A program made the translations under genes and the position numbers. Below the pieces are notes generated by a model. The model saw nothing but the letters and a program-made list of their open reading frames with translations, did no database searches and was not told where the DNA came from. From NCBI GenBank assembly GCA_963718695.1, contig OY970371.1, forward strand, positions 2,604,001 through 2,668,000: a stretch of DNA of 64,000 bases, given 5' to 3'. This document shows, one piece after another, positions 18,260 to 26,113 of this stretch; the stretch's first letter is position 1; each line of letters starts with the position of its first letter. This DNA is from Manganitrophus sp963718695 (GTDB lineage Bacteria > Nitrospirota > Nitrospiria > SBBL01 > Manganitrophaceae).

Positions 18260-18724
18260 ATGGTCCATTTCTCGGCAAAGAGTGAATACGCTGTTTTAGC
18301 CATTCTCGCGCTCTCCCTTCACTCCGGAGAGGGCCCTCTCCAGGTCAGAGCGATCGCCCAAAAAGAGAGAATCCCTATTCGTTTTTTGGAACAGGTGATG
18401 AATCATCTCAAGAAGCGCGGTTTCGTCGAAAGTGTGCGAGGCCCTCATGGCGGCTACCGTCTGACCCAGTCTCCGGACCAGATTCGCTTAGGAGAAGTGC
18501 TTCAAGCAATGGAGGGTCCGCTCGTCGAGATTGACTCCACCCAGCGCCGCCAGCGGGAGTCGCGGAATGGGACCAATGGGGAGATCCACAACATCCTCAT
18601 CAGGGAAGTCTGGCAAGAGGTGAATTCCTCGCTGAAGGATCATCTTGATTCGATTAATTTTAAAGACCTCTCTGAAAGGAAAAAAGAGTTAGAAGGAAAA
18701 CAGACGTTGATGTTTCATATCTAG
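18260..18724 (+). CDS. Rrf2-family transcriptional regulator
   Basis: A 154-aa regulator with the Rrf2 winged helix (FSAKSEYAVLAILALS; IRFLEQVMNHLKKRGFVESVRGPHGGYRL). It has no cysteine at all, so it cannot bind an Fe-S cluster like IscR or NsrR; in this it resembles CymR, the cysteine/sulfur regulator of Firmicutes. It heads the sulfate-processing genes (tauE-like, aprA, aprB, sat), which supports a role as a sulfur-responsive repressor. The effector is unknown. Confidence 0.88.
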   Translation: MVHFSAKSEYAVLAILALSLHSGEGPLQVRAIAQKERIPIRFLEQVMNHLKKRGFVESVRGPHGGYRLTQSPDQIRLGEVLQAMEGPLVEIDSTQRRQRESRNGTNGEIHNILIREVWQEVNSSLKDHLDSINFKDLSERKKELEGKQTLMFHI

Positions 18725-18772
18725 CGGATCAGTCACGACCCATGAGGAAACCACACTCCTGAGAAAACAACC

Positions 18773-19714
18773 ATGAACCCCATCGATATCAGTTCGATCA
18801 TCCTGATCTCAATCACACTCTTCGCCGCCGTTGTAAATGGCGCGCTGGGGTATGGTTTTTCTTCAATTACGGTCCCGGTCGCCCTCATTTTTTATACCAA
18901 TCGCATCCTCAACCCGGCGCTGGTTTTGATCGAGGTCGTCGTCAACATCTACGTCCTCATCATTAATAGAGAGAGCGTTCCGACCGTTTGGCGGCGGGTT
19001 TATCCGATTTTGGCCGGTCTGGCGCCCGGCGTGGTGATCGGCAGTTATCTCCTCTCCTCGATTCAGCCCGGCTGGATTAAGTTCTTCACCTATCTCTTTC
19101 TCCTCCCGCTGATCCTAATTCAGGCGGCGGGAATTCGGAGGCCGATCCAATCGGAGCGGGCCCTCGGCATTCCATTCGGCACCGGCATCGGATTTCTCTA
19201 CTCCGTCACGACCGTCTCCGGCCCTCCCCTCGCCGTCTTTTTTAACAACCAAGGTTTCGTGAAAAGGGAGTTTCGCGCGGCCCTCGGAATTATCCGCGTC
19301 GCCGAGTCGAGCCTGACCGCCGTCGCTTATTACTATCTGGGGCTTTATTCGATCGAAAGCAAAACGATCCTCTCGACCATTATTCCGAGTGTGATCGTCG
19401 GGATTCCGGTCGGCGCCTTTTTGATTCGACAGATGGACGCGGAGACCTTCCGGCGTATCTGCATGAGCTTCGATGTCTGGGTCGTCGGTTTCGGCCTCTC
19501 CCGGGTTTTGATTGATTTGCAACTGATCGTCAGCCCGTTTGCCTACGGCGTGATGCTCTCCGCGCTCGTGGTCGACGGCTATCTTCTCTACACCTTCTTT
19601 ACCCGGCGCAAACCGATTGAGATCCAATCCGAAAATCCAGAGATAACACCGGAGGTGATCCCTTCGGTCCAGAACATCTCTCCGATAGAGAGCCGATGGA
19701 GCCAGAAAGAATAA
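18773..19714 (+). CDS. TauE/SafE-family sulfite/sulfonate exporter-like permease
   Basis: A 313-aa membrane protein with about eight hydrophobic segments. It has the family start (LFAAVVNGALGYGFSSI) and the repeated half (GTGIGFLYSVTTVSGPPLAVFFNNQG). TauE/SafE proteins move small sulfur-containing or organic anions across the inner membrane. Lying between the Rrf2 regulator and aprA, it probably handles sulfite or sulfate-related anions; direction and substrate are inferred. The soluble C-terminal tail (about 40 residues) is not a known domain. Confidence 0.85.
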   Translation: MNPIDISSIILISITLFAAVVNGALGYGFSSITVPVALIFYTNRILNPALVLIEVVVNIYVLIINRESVPTVWRRVYPILAGLAPGVVIGSYLLSSIQPGWIKFFTYLFLLPLILIQAAGIRRPIQSERALGIPFGTGIGFLYSVTTVSGPPLAVFFNNQGFVKREFRAALGIIRVAESSLTAVAYYYLGLYSIESKTILSTIIPSVIVGIPVGAFLIRQMDAETFRRICMSFDVWVVGFGLSRVLIDLQLIVSPFAYGVMLSALVVDGYLLYTFFTRRKPIEIQSENPEITPEVIPSVQNISPIESRWSQKE

Positions 19715-19750
19715 TCAACCTCAGCAACATGTAACAACTGAAAGGAGCCT

Positions 19751-21465
19751 ATGGAACGGAAGATCATCGAGACCGATATCCTCATCATCGGCGGGGGAAC
19801 CGCCGGATGTATGGCGGCAGTGGAGGCAAAAGAACGTTACCCCCAACTGAATGTGACGATCCTGGAGAAAGCCCATATCGACCGAAGCGGCTGCCTCGCC
19901 GGCGGGATGAACGCCATCAACGCCTATCTGAACAAGGGGGAGACCCCCGAGAGCTTCGTCCGGTATGTTCGGTCCGACTCGTGCGGCTTGATCCGGGAAG
20001 ACCTGGTCAAGACGATGTCGGAGCTCTTCGAATATTGCGTGAAGAAGGTGGAGAAGTGGGGCCTGCCGATCCTCTGTGACGATCAGGGAAATTATCTTCC
20101 GCGGGGACGATGGAACATCAAAATCAACGGCGAATCGCTCAAGCCGATCCTTGCCAAAGCGGCCCGCTCGGCGGGGGCGCAGGTCTACAACTGGGTCACC
20201 GTGACCAACCTCCTCACGGATGGAGACCGGATCGCGGGGGCGGTCGGCTTCTCGCTCCGAAACGGCACTTTCTACGTCGTCAAAGCCAAGGCGACAATCA
20301 TCGCAACCGGCGGCGCGGCGGGACTTTACCGACCGAACAATCCGGGCGACGCCTCGCACAAAACCTGGTATTGCCCCTATAACACGGGAGCGGGATACGC
20401 CATGGGAATCCGGGCCGGCGCCGAGATGACCTCGTTCGAGATGCGCTACGTCGCCCTCCGGACGAAAGACACCATCGCCCCGACCGGCACGATCGCCCTC
20501 GGCGTGAAGGCGCCGCAGGTCAACGCCAAAGGGGAGCAGTTCATGAAAACCCGCTACGCCCACCTCGGCGGAGACGGCGCCCCACCCCCTATCGGACGTA
20601 CGGCCCATTGATGGAAATTAAAGAAGGGCGCGGCCCGGTCTATCTCGACACCCGCGGCCTCACAGCGGAACAGGTTCGCGAGCTGAAGTCGGCTTATCTC
20701 GACATGTATCCCTCGATGGTCCTCTATTGGGCCGCCAACAACATCGATCCTTCCAAAGAGCCGATTGAAGTCCAAACGACCGAGCCCTATATCGTCGGCG
20801 GCCATTGCCAGGCCGGCTACTGGGTTGACGGCGAGCGCCGGACGACATTGAAAGGCCTTTATGCCGCCGGAGATGTCGCCGGAGGCGCCCCTTATAAATT
20901 TGTCTCCGGATGCTGGGCGGAGGGGGTCATTGCCGCCCGGGCCGCCGGGACCGACATCGCGAACATGCCGCCGATCACCGTTTCGGATCAGCAGATCGCG
21001 GCGGAGGAAGAGCGCGCTTTCGAGGCGATCAAGCGGCCAGGCAAAGTTCGCTACCCTATTCTCCCCACTGATATGGAAGCCCGGCTTCAGAAATTGCTGG
21101 AGCAGTATGCCGGCGGCGCCTCGACCTATTATGAGATGAACGAAGAGATGCTCCAGATCGCGCGGCAGCGGCTGGCCAAATTCCCGGCCGACTTCGATCA
21201 CATGGTCGCAAACGACCTTCATCAGCTGATGAAGGTGCACGAAATCATGGACCGGGTCGATGTCGCCCAGACATTGGTCGAGCATCTTCTCCACCGGAGA
21301 GAGACCCGCTGGCCGTCGTATCAAACAAGAACCGACTACCCCGAGCGGGATGATGTGAATTGGCTGAAGTTCGTCAACTCCCGGCGTGACCCGAAAACCG
21401 GGAACATCGAGGTCCTGACACGGCCCTACGAGCAGGTCATCCCTGGAGATCGGTACAAGCCGTAG
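19751..21465 (+). CDS. aprA: Adenylylsulfate reductase, alpha subunit, frameshifted
   Basis: AprA carries FAD and converts APS to sulfite and AMP (or the reverse). The first part (19751 to about 20581) has the FAD-binding motif (DILIIGGGTAGCMAAVEA) and the second part the VGGHCQAGYWVD and LYAAGDVAGGAPYKFVSGCWAEG motifs. The two lie in different frames. Restoring one base in the C-rich stretch around 20579-20590 yields GGDGAPTPYRTYGPLMEIKEGRGP, an uninterrupted 571-aa protein. This is somewhat shorter than the usual 600-plus residues. Without the correction the gene would be split at a TGA at 20609-20611. It is followed by aprB and sat. Confidence 0.9.
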
Positions 21466-21533
21466 TGGGATATGGATCTGCCGATGGAATTATTATGTCA
21501 TTCATCGCGGTTTTAATTTAAGGAGGTTTTTAA

Positions 21534-21920
21534 ATGCCTGTTTGGGTAGATCCAGAAAAGTGCAACGGCTGTCATGGAGCCAGCCAGCCCCCCTGTCTGC
21601 GGATGTGTCCGGGCGACCTGATCGTCAAGGACCACACGGCGAATAAGGCCTATCTAAAATATCCGGAAGATTGCTGGGATTGTCTCCCCTGCGTCAAGGT
21701 CTGTCCCGAAGAGGCGATCGAGTTTCATCTCGCCTACCAGTTCGGAGGGAAGGGCGCCAAGCTGATTCCCCACATCCATAAATCGCACGATCAGATCTCC
21801 TGGGAGCTGATCGATACGCAGGGAAACAGCGAGACGTTCACCATCCGAACCAAACTGATGCCGGTGGCGCTCGACGAAAAGGTCGAAGGGGGAACACAGA
21901 CGCTCGACTTTTCGATTTAA
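21534..21920 (+). CDS. aprB: Adenylylsulfate reductase, beta subunit (two 4Fe-4S)
   Basis: A 128-aa ferredoxin-like subunit that relays electrons to the FAD of AprA. Two cysteine clusters are visible: CNGCHGASQPPCLRMCP and CWDCLPCVKVCP. The longer first loop, with an insertion between the second and third Cys, is typical of AprB. The C-terminal tail wraps AprA in known structures. A clear AAGGAGG precedes the ATG. The order aprA-aprB is the reverse of the usual aprB-aprA arrangement. No qmo or hdr electron-donor genes lie nearby. Confidence 0.95.
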   Translation: MPVWVDPEKCNGCHGASQPPCLRMCPGDLIVKDHTANKAYLKYPEDCWDCLPCVKVCPEEAIEFHLAYQFGGKGAKLIPHIHKSHDQISWELIDTQGNSETFTIRTKLMPVALDEKVEGGTQTLDFSI

Positions 21921-21937
21921 TAACAAAAAGCGATCAG

Positions 21938-22012
21938 CAAACAGCTTTCAGCCATCAGCTTAAAGATTTTGATCTTAAGCTGAATGCTGACGGCTGAGCG
22001 CTGACAGCTTCT
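21938..22012. repeat. 7-bp-periodic hairpin repeat
   Basis: Between aprB and sat. The left arm reads AGCTTTC-AGCCATC-AGCTTAA; the right arm reads GCTGAAT-GCTGACG-GCTGAGC-GCTGACA. The core is AAGATTTTGATCTTAA. The heptad period and AT core match the repeats at 13442 and 53871, although the unit sequence differs. Confidence 0.7.
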
Positions 22013-22035
22013 TCTCACAATTAAGGAGTTAAAGC

Positions 22036-23208
22036 ATGGCTATTTCCATTCCGCACGGTGGAAGATTGATCAACCGTTTTGTTGATCCGAAGGAGGTCGA
22101 TCGGCTCACGCAAAAGGCCTCTCAAATGAAAAAGATCGAGTTGACCCCGCGCGAGATCTCCGATCTGGAGCTGATCGCAATCGGCGTCTTCTCCCCATTG
22201 GAAGGATTCATGGGAAGCGCCGATTACCAGAGCGTGCTGGATCGGATGCGGCTCGCGAATGGCCTCCCCTGGAGCCTCCCGATCACCCTCTCGGTCACCG
22301 CCGCCGAAGCCGCCGAATTGAAGCCAGGGATGGAAGTGGCCTTGATCCAGGAGACCGGGCTGCCGCTCGCCATTCTGAAGATCGATGAGATCTATTCTTT
22401 CGACAAAGAGAAAGAGGCGGTCGCCGCGTACGGGACGAACGATGCCAGCCATCCCGGCGTCGCCTACACACAGACCCTCGGCGACTTTTATCTCGGAGGC
22501 AAGATCGAGATGCTCCGCCGCTCGCCGATCCAGCGCTTTCACGAGCACCAGATGGACCCCGCGCAAACGCGCAAGCTCTTCGAGGAGAAAGGATGGAAGC
22601 GGATCGTCGCCTTCCAGACCCGCAACCCGATCCATCGCGCCCACGAGTACATCCAGAAGTGCGCTCTGGAGATCACCGACGGCCTCTTGCTGCACCCGAT
22701 CGTCGGGGAGACGAAGAGTGACAACGTCCCCGCCGATGTCCGGATGCGCTGCTACAAAGTGCTCCTCGAGAACTACTACCCGAAAGATCGGACAATCCTC
22801 GCCGTCTTCCCGGCGGCGATGCGCTACGCCGGCCCGAAGGAAGCGATCTTCCATGCGATCTGCCGGAAGAACTACGGGGTCACCCATTTCATCGTCGGCC
22901 GCGATCACGCCGGCGTCGGCAATTTCTACGGCTCGTTCGACGCCCATCACATCTTTCAGAAATTTACGCTGGAGGAACTCGGCATCCAACCACTCTTCTT
23001 CGACCACACCTTCTACTGCAAACGCTGCCTCGGGATGGTCTCGGCCAAGACCTGCCCGCACGATTCGTCGGAACATATCGCCCTCTCCGGAACCAAAGTG
23101 CGCGAGATGCTCCGCGGCGGGATCAAACCTCCCCCCGAGTTCAGCCGCGCCGAGGTCGCCGAGATTTTGATCGAGGCGATGTCTGATCCAGCTCGCCAAC
23201 CGAAATAA
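22036..23208 (+). CDS. sat: Sulfate adenylyltransferase (ATP sulfurylase)
   Basis: Converts sulfate and ATP to APS and pyrophosphate (or ATP formation from APS in the reverse direction), supplying or consuming the substrate of AprAB. The 390-aa homo-oligomeric type has QTRNPIHRAHEY (194-205) and GRDHAGVGNFYG, both substrate-binding. A Cys/His cluster near the C-terminus (FYCKRCLGM...TCPH) is a likely zinc site. A strong AAGGAG precedes ATG 22036. No APS kinase domain is attached. The aprA-aprB-sat order strongly suggests one pathway. Confidence 0.96.
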   Translation: MAISIPHGGRLINRFVDPKEVDRLTQKASQMKKIELTPREISDLELIAIGVFSPLEGFMGSADYQSVLDRMRLANGLPWSLPITLSVTAAEAAELKPGMEVALIQETGLPLAILKIDEIYSFDKEKEAVAAYGTNDASHPGVAYTQTLGDFYLGGKIEMLRRSPIQRFHEHQMDPAQTRKLFEEKGWKRIVAFQTRNPIHRAHEYIQKCALEITDGLLLHPIVGETKSDNVPADVRMRCYKVLLENYYPKDRTILAVFPAAMRYAGPKEAIFHAICRKNYGVTHFIVGRDHAGVGNFYGSFDAHHIFQKFTLEELGIQPLFFDHTFYCKRCLGMVSAKTCPHDSSEHIALSGTKVREMLRGGIKPPPEFSRAEVAEILIEAMSDPARQPK

Positions 23209-23221
23209 AGAGGGACGACAT

Positions 23222-23266
23222 CTTCGGGCAAAACTGCGGGGTTGATCGACCTCCGTCTGCCCGAAG
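23222..23266. repeat. Inverted repeat after sat
   Basis: CTTCGGGCA (23222-23230) / TGCCCGAAG (23258-23266), 9-bp perfect arms around a 27-base loop. It may act as a transcription end for the sulfur operon or be a dispersed repeat; no T-run follows. Confidence 0.5.
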
Positions 23267-23369
23267 GAGGCGCAGGGGCAGCGTCATAAGATATGAATAA
23301 ATAAATCAAAAGCGCCCCTCCTGTCTCCGATGAAAAACGAACCTAAAGTTCCGAAAATGGACAAATTCA

Positions 23370-23398
23370 TTGACATGGTTCTCCCGTTGTTATAAGAT
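23370..23398 (+). promoter_or_regulatory. Sigma-70-like promoter of the Mrp-like operon
   Basis: TTGACA (23370-23375), 17 bp, TAAGAT (23393-23398). It shows that the three genes after sat form a separate transcription unit. Confidence 0.82.
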
Positions 23399-23427
23399 TC
23401 GGGCCATATTTATTCGGAGTGTCAGAA

Positions 23428-24351
23428 ATGTCTCCACAACCGGAAAAAGATTTAAAAACAATCCTTAAAAAGATCCACTTCACCGACGATGCGCAGGTCA
23501 TGAAGCAGCTGGTCGACCAGTCCCTTCAGGTCAAAATTCGGATGGGTCAGATCCGGCGGAAAATCGTGATCATGAGCGGAAAAGGGGGGGTCGGTAAGAG
23601 CATGACCACCGCCAATATTTCCCTCGCCTTTGCCCGGCAGGGGAACAAGGTCGGGGTCCTTGATGTCGATTTAAACGGCCCCTGCATTCCGAAAATGCTT
23701 GGTGTCAGAGATCGCTTTGAGTTCACCTCCGAAGGTGCGATTCCGCCGGTCGGCCCCTATGAGATGAAGGTCGCCTCGATGGATTTTTTTCTTCGCCAGG
23801 AAGACTCTCCGGTTCGCTGGAAAGGGCCGATGGAGCTCTCACCCGTCTGGCTCGGATTGATGGAGATGAACGTGATCCGCGAATTTTTGGGGGACGTCAA
23901 CTGGGGCGAGATCGATTATCTCTTTACCGATCTCCCCCCCGGAGCCGCCGCCGATAAGCCGCCGGTCATCGCCGGCTTTATCCCGGAGCTGGATGGCGCG
24001 GTCGTCGTCACCACCCCTTCCGAAGTCGCCAAAACCGTCGTCAGAAAATCGATCGTCTACGCGCGCGATCTCGGCATTCCGATTATCGGCTTGGTCGAAA
24101 ACATGAGCGGCGCCCTCTGCCCGGAATGCAAAACCGCCGTTCCCTTCTTCGAAGGAGGGTGCGAAGACCTCTGCGATGAGCTCGATGTTCCCCTTTTGGG
24201 AAAGATCCCCTTCGACCGCGAATTGTCGCACGCGTGTGACTCGGGCGAGCCACTCGCGGCGGCGCATCCGATTTCGAAACGGTTCGATGAAATCGCCAAC
24301 CGGATTCAACAGCTCTTGGATTATAAAAAGATCGTTGCCGAAAAATTGTAG
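23428..24351 (+). CDS. Mrp/NBP35-like P-loop ATPase (Fe-S carrier type)
   Basis: A 307-aa ParA/MinD-superfamily ATPase with the deviant Walker A GKGGVGKSM (51-59) and a C-terminal CPEC pair (231-234), which bridges an Fe-S cluster between two subunits in Mrp/ApbC proteins. The likely role is Fe-S cluster transfer to target enzymes. ATG 23428 is preferred over GTG 23419 because GGAG at 23416-23419 is correctly spaced for it. It heads an operon with a zinc-ribbon PCP-reductase-domain protein and a diiron protein, and follows the APS reductase genes, so an Fe-S client could be AprB (inference). Confidence 0.9.
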   Translation: MSPQPEKDLKTILKKIHFTDDAQVMKQLVDQSLQVKIRMGQIRRKIVIMSGKGGVGKSMTTANISLAFARQGNKVGVLDVDLNGPCIPKMLGVRDRFEFTSEGAIPPVGPYEMKVASMDFFLRQEDSPVRWKGPMELSPVWLGLMEMNVIREFLGDVNWGEIDYLFTDLPPGAAADKPPVIAGFIPELDGAVVVTTPSEVAKTVVRKSIVYARDLGIPIIGLVENMSGALCPECKTAVPFFEGGCEDLCDELDVPLLGKIPFDRELSHACDSGEPLAAAHPISKRFDEIANRIQQLLDYKKIVAEKL

Positions 24352-24393
24352 CGTCCCACAAAATCTCTGATTTTTCCTTTCACGGAGGACCCC

Positions 24394-25110
24394 ATGAAGT
24401 TCGTATGTATGAAGTGTGAAAGTTTCATGACCTTTGAGAACGTCCAGATCCCGGGTGAACAATCGCTCGGGGTGACGTTCGCCTGTCCGACCTGCAATGC
24501 AAAGGTCGCGATGGTCACCAATCCCGGCGAGACGGCGATGGTTCAGGCGCTCGGCGTGAAGCTGGGTGGACGAACCGCCCCGGCCGAGCCGATGGAGCTG
24601 ACCCGGCAGACATTGAAAGAAACCCCCGACAACTTCAGCAAGCCGGCCCCCTCTCCCGCGGCCCAAAAAGAAATGATGGCGGCCGAGATGGCCAAGGCCT
24701 CTTCCTCCGGCGGCGGAACCTGTCCTTTCTCCAGCATGGTCGCCCAGATGCAGGGGGGAACCAAGCAGGAAGCGGCGACCGGTGAATTGACCTGGACCGC
24801 CGAAGCGAAAGAGCGGATCGAGAAGGTCCCCTCGTTCATGCGGCCGATGATCCAAATGGGGATTGAAAGCTACGCCCGGCGCAACGGCCTCTCGACGATT
24901 ACCCCGGAGGTCATGGACGCATCTAAGAACGACCAAGGCGAGATGGTCTGGTCGAAAGAGGCCGAAAGCCGCCTCGACAATATCCCCTCGTTCATCCGAC
25001 CGATGGCCAAGAAGGAAATCGAGCGGATGGCCAAAGAGCGGGGACAGACGCAGATCACCGCCGACCTCATGGAAGAAGCGAAATCGAAGTTCATCGGCAT
25101 GGGGTATTAA
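24394..25110 (+). CDS. Zinc-ribbon protein with two PCP-reductase-like domains
   Basis: A 238-aa protein. The N-terminus has a rubredoxin/zinc-ribbon-like pair of knuckles (CMKC at 5-8, CPTC at 31-34). A low-complexity linker with one further Cys (GGGTCPF) follows. Two tandem copies of the small helical domain found at the C-terminus of light-independent protochlorophyllide reductase subunits then occur (WTAEAKERIEKVPSFMRPMIQMGIE; WSKEAESRLDNIPSFIRPMAKKEIE). No photosynthesis genes are present, so the domain must act elsewhere. It is known as a recurring unexplained domain in non-phototrophs. Function unknown. Confidence 0.85.
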   Translation: MKFVCMKCESFMTFENVQIPGEQSLGVTFACPTCNAKVAMVTNPGETAMVQALGVKLGGRTAPAEPMELTRQTLKETPDNFSKPAPSPAAQKEMMAAEMAKASSSGGGTCPFSSMVAQMQGGTKQEAATGELTWTAEAKERIEKVPSFMRPMIQMGIESYARRNGLSTITPEVMDASKNDQGEMVWSKEAESRLDNIPSFIRPMAKKEIERMAKERGQTQITADLMEEAKSKFIGMGY

Positions 25111-25122
25111 ACGGACGAAGCC

Positions 25123-25821
25123 ATGTCAACGACGATGGACGCGCAGACCTTTATTCACTCGCTTGAGGAAGAGATCCTGCATCACGAAGCGGTGCATCAT
25201 CCCTTCCTCAAGCGGTTCGCCTCCGAGAAGCTGACGGTCGAGCAGATCCAGACCTTCGGCCTCCAGCATTATCAGCTGGTCAAGGTCTTCGTCAACTACA
25301 TGACCAACCTGCTGCCGAAGATTCCGGACAAAGACGCCGCCGATCTCTTCCGGACCGTCTTCGACGACGAGTTCGGCCAGCACACCATCTTCCGAAGCCA
25401 CCCCGCCCTTTATCGAAATTTCTTGAAGGCGCTCGGCCTCCCTGACGAAGCCTGGGGCAGGGTGAGGATCCTCCCGGAGACATCCCGCTTCATCGAGGGC
25501 CACAAGGAGATGACCCGAGGAAAGGATTTCCTCTTCGCCCTCGGCGCCATCGGCCCCGGACATGAGTTTTCCATCCCGACGATGTTCGCCTACCTCATTG
25601 AGGGGATCAAAAAGAACACCCAATTAACCGATGAAGATGTCGAATACTTCTCACTCCACATCGTCGAAGATGTCGAGCACGCCGTCGTCTTCAACAAACT
25701 CATTTCGCGCCATGTCGAGACCGAAGAAGGTCAAAAACGCCACCGCGACGGGGCACTGCAATCGCTCGCCTACCGGAAGACTTTTTGGGATGGACTTCAG
25801 CGGGCGGTGTTTGGCAGCTGA
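25123..25821 (+). CDS. Haem-oxygenase-like diiron (HDO/TenA-PqqC-like) protein
   Basis: A 232-aa all-helical protein of the iron-containing redox enzyme family. Candidate metal ligands are spread over several helices: HHEAVHH, FDDEFGQH, GPGHEFSIP and HIVEDVEHAVVF. This pattern of Glu/His pairs fits the HDO superfamily, whose members oxidise or cleave small substrates with an unstable diiron centre. It starts 12 bases after the PCP-reductase gene, so it is surely co-transcribed. The substrate is unknown. Confidence 0.82.
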   Translation: MSTTMDAQTFIHSLEEEILHHEAVHHPFLKRFASEKLTVEQIQTFGLQHYQLVKVFVNYMTNLLPKIPDKDAADLFRTVFDDEFGQHTIFRSHPALYRNFLKALGLPDEAWGRVRILPETSRFIEGHKEMTRGKDFLFALGAIGPGHEFSIPTMFAYLIEGIKKNTQLTDEDVEYFSLHIVEDVEHAVVFNKLISRHVETEEGQKRHRDGALQSLAYRKTFWDGLQRAVFGS

Positions 25822-26113
25822 CGCTTCTACCCTCCTAATCTCCTTCAACCGCCTCATCGGATCCACCCTGATGCATTGTCGACCGATCCTTTCCTGATCA
25901 CCCGTCCCATTTAAAAAAGATCGAACTGATTCTTTTTTTCTCATTGTCAGATTGAATACATTCCGCTTCCCATAAAACCCCCAAAGCGCTTTCATTTTTA
26001 TTTAAACTTCTACCGGCACTCATCTTGCTGTTTCACTGGCAGTCACGAAGTGATGACGGTCCGAACTCTTTCCAAATTTTAATCCAAACCATCTCTAACC
26101 GAAGGAGTGAGAA

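Noticed and set aside
22021..23199. 392-codon open frame on the minus strand opposite sat
   Set aside because: Exact antisense of a strongly conserved gene; composition is the mirror of sat codons and the translation has no family features.
23839..24936. 365-codon open frame spanning the Mrp-like and PCP-reductase genes on the other strand
   Set aside because: Crosses two real genes and their ribosome site; low-complexity translation.
18260..25821. Dissimilatory sulfate reduction locus
   Set aside because: sat and aprAB are present but dsrAB and qmo are absent from the window and the gene order is atypical.
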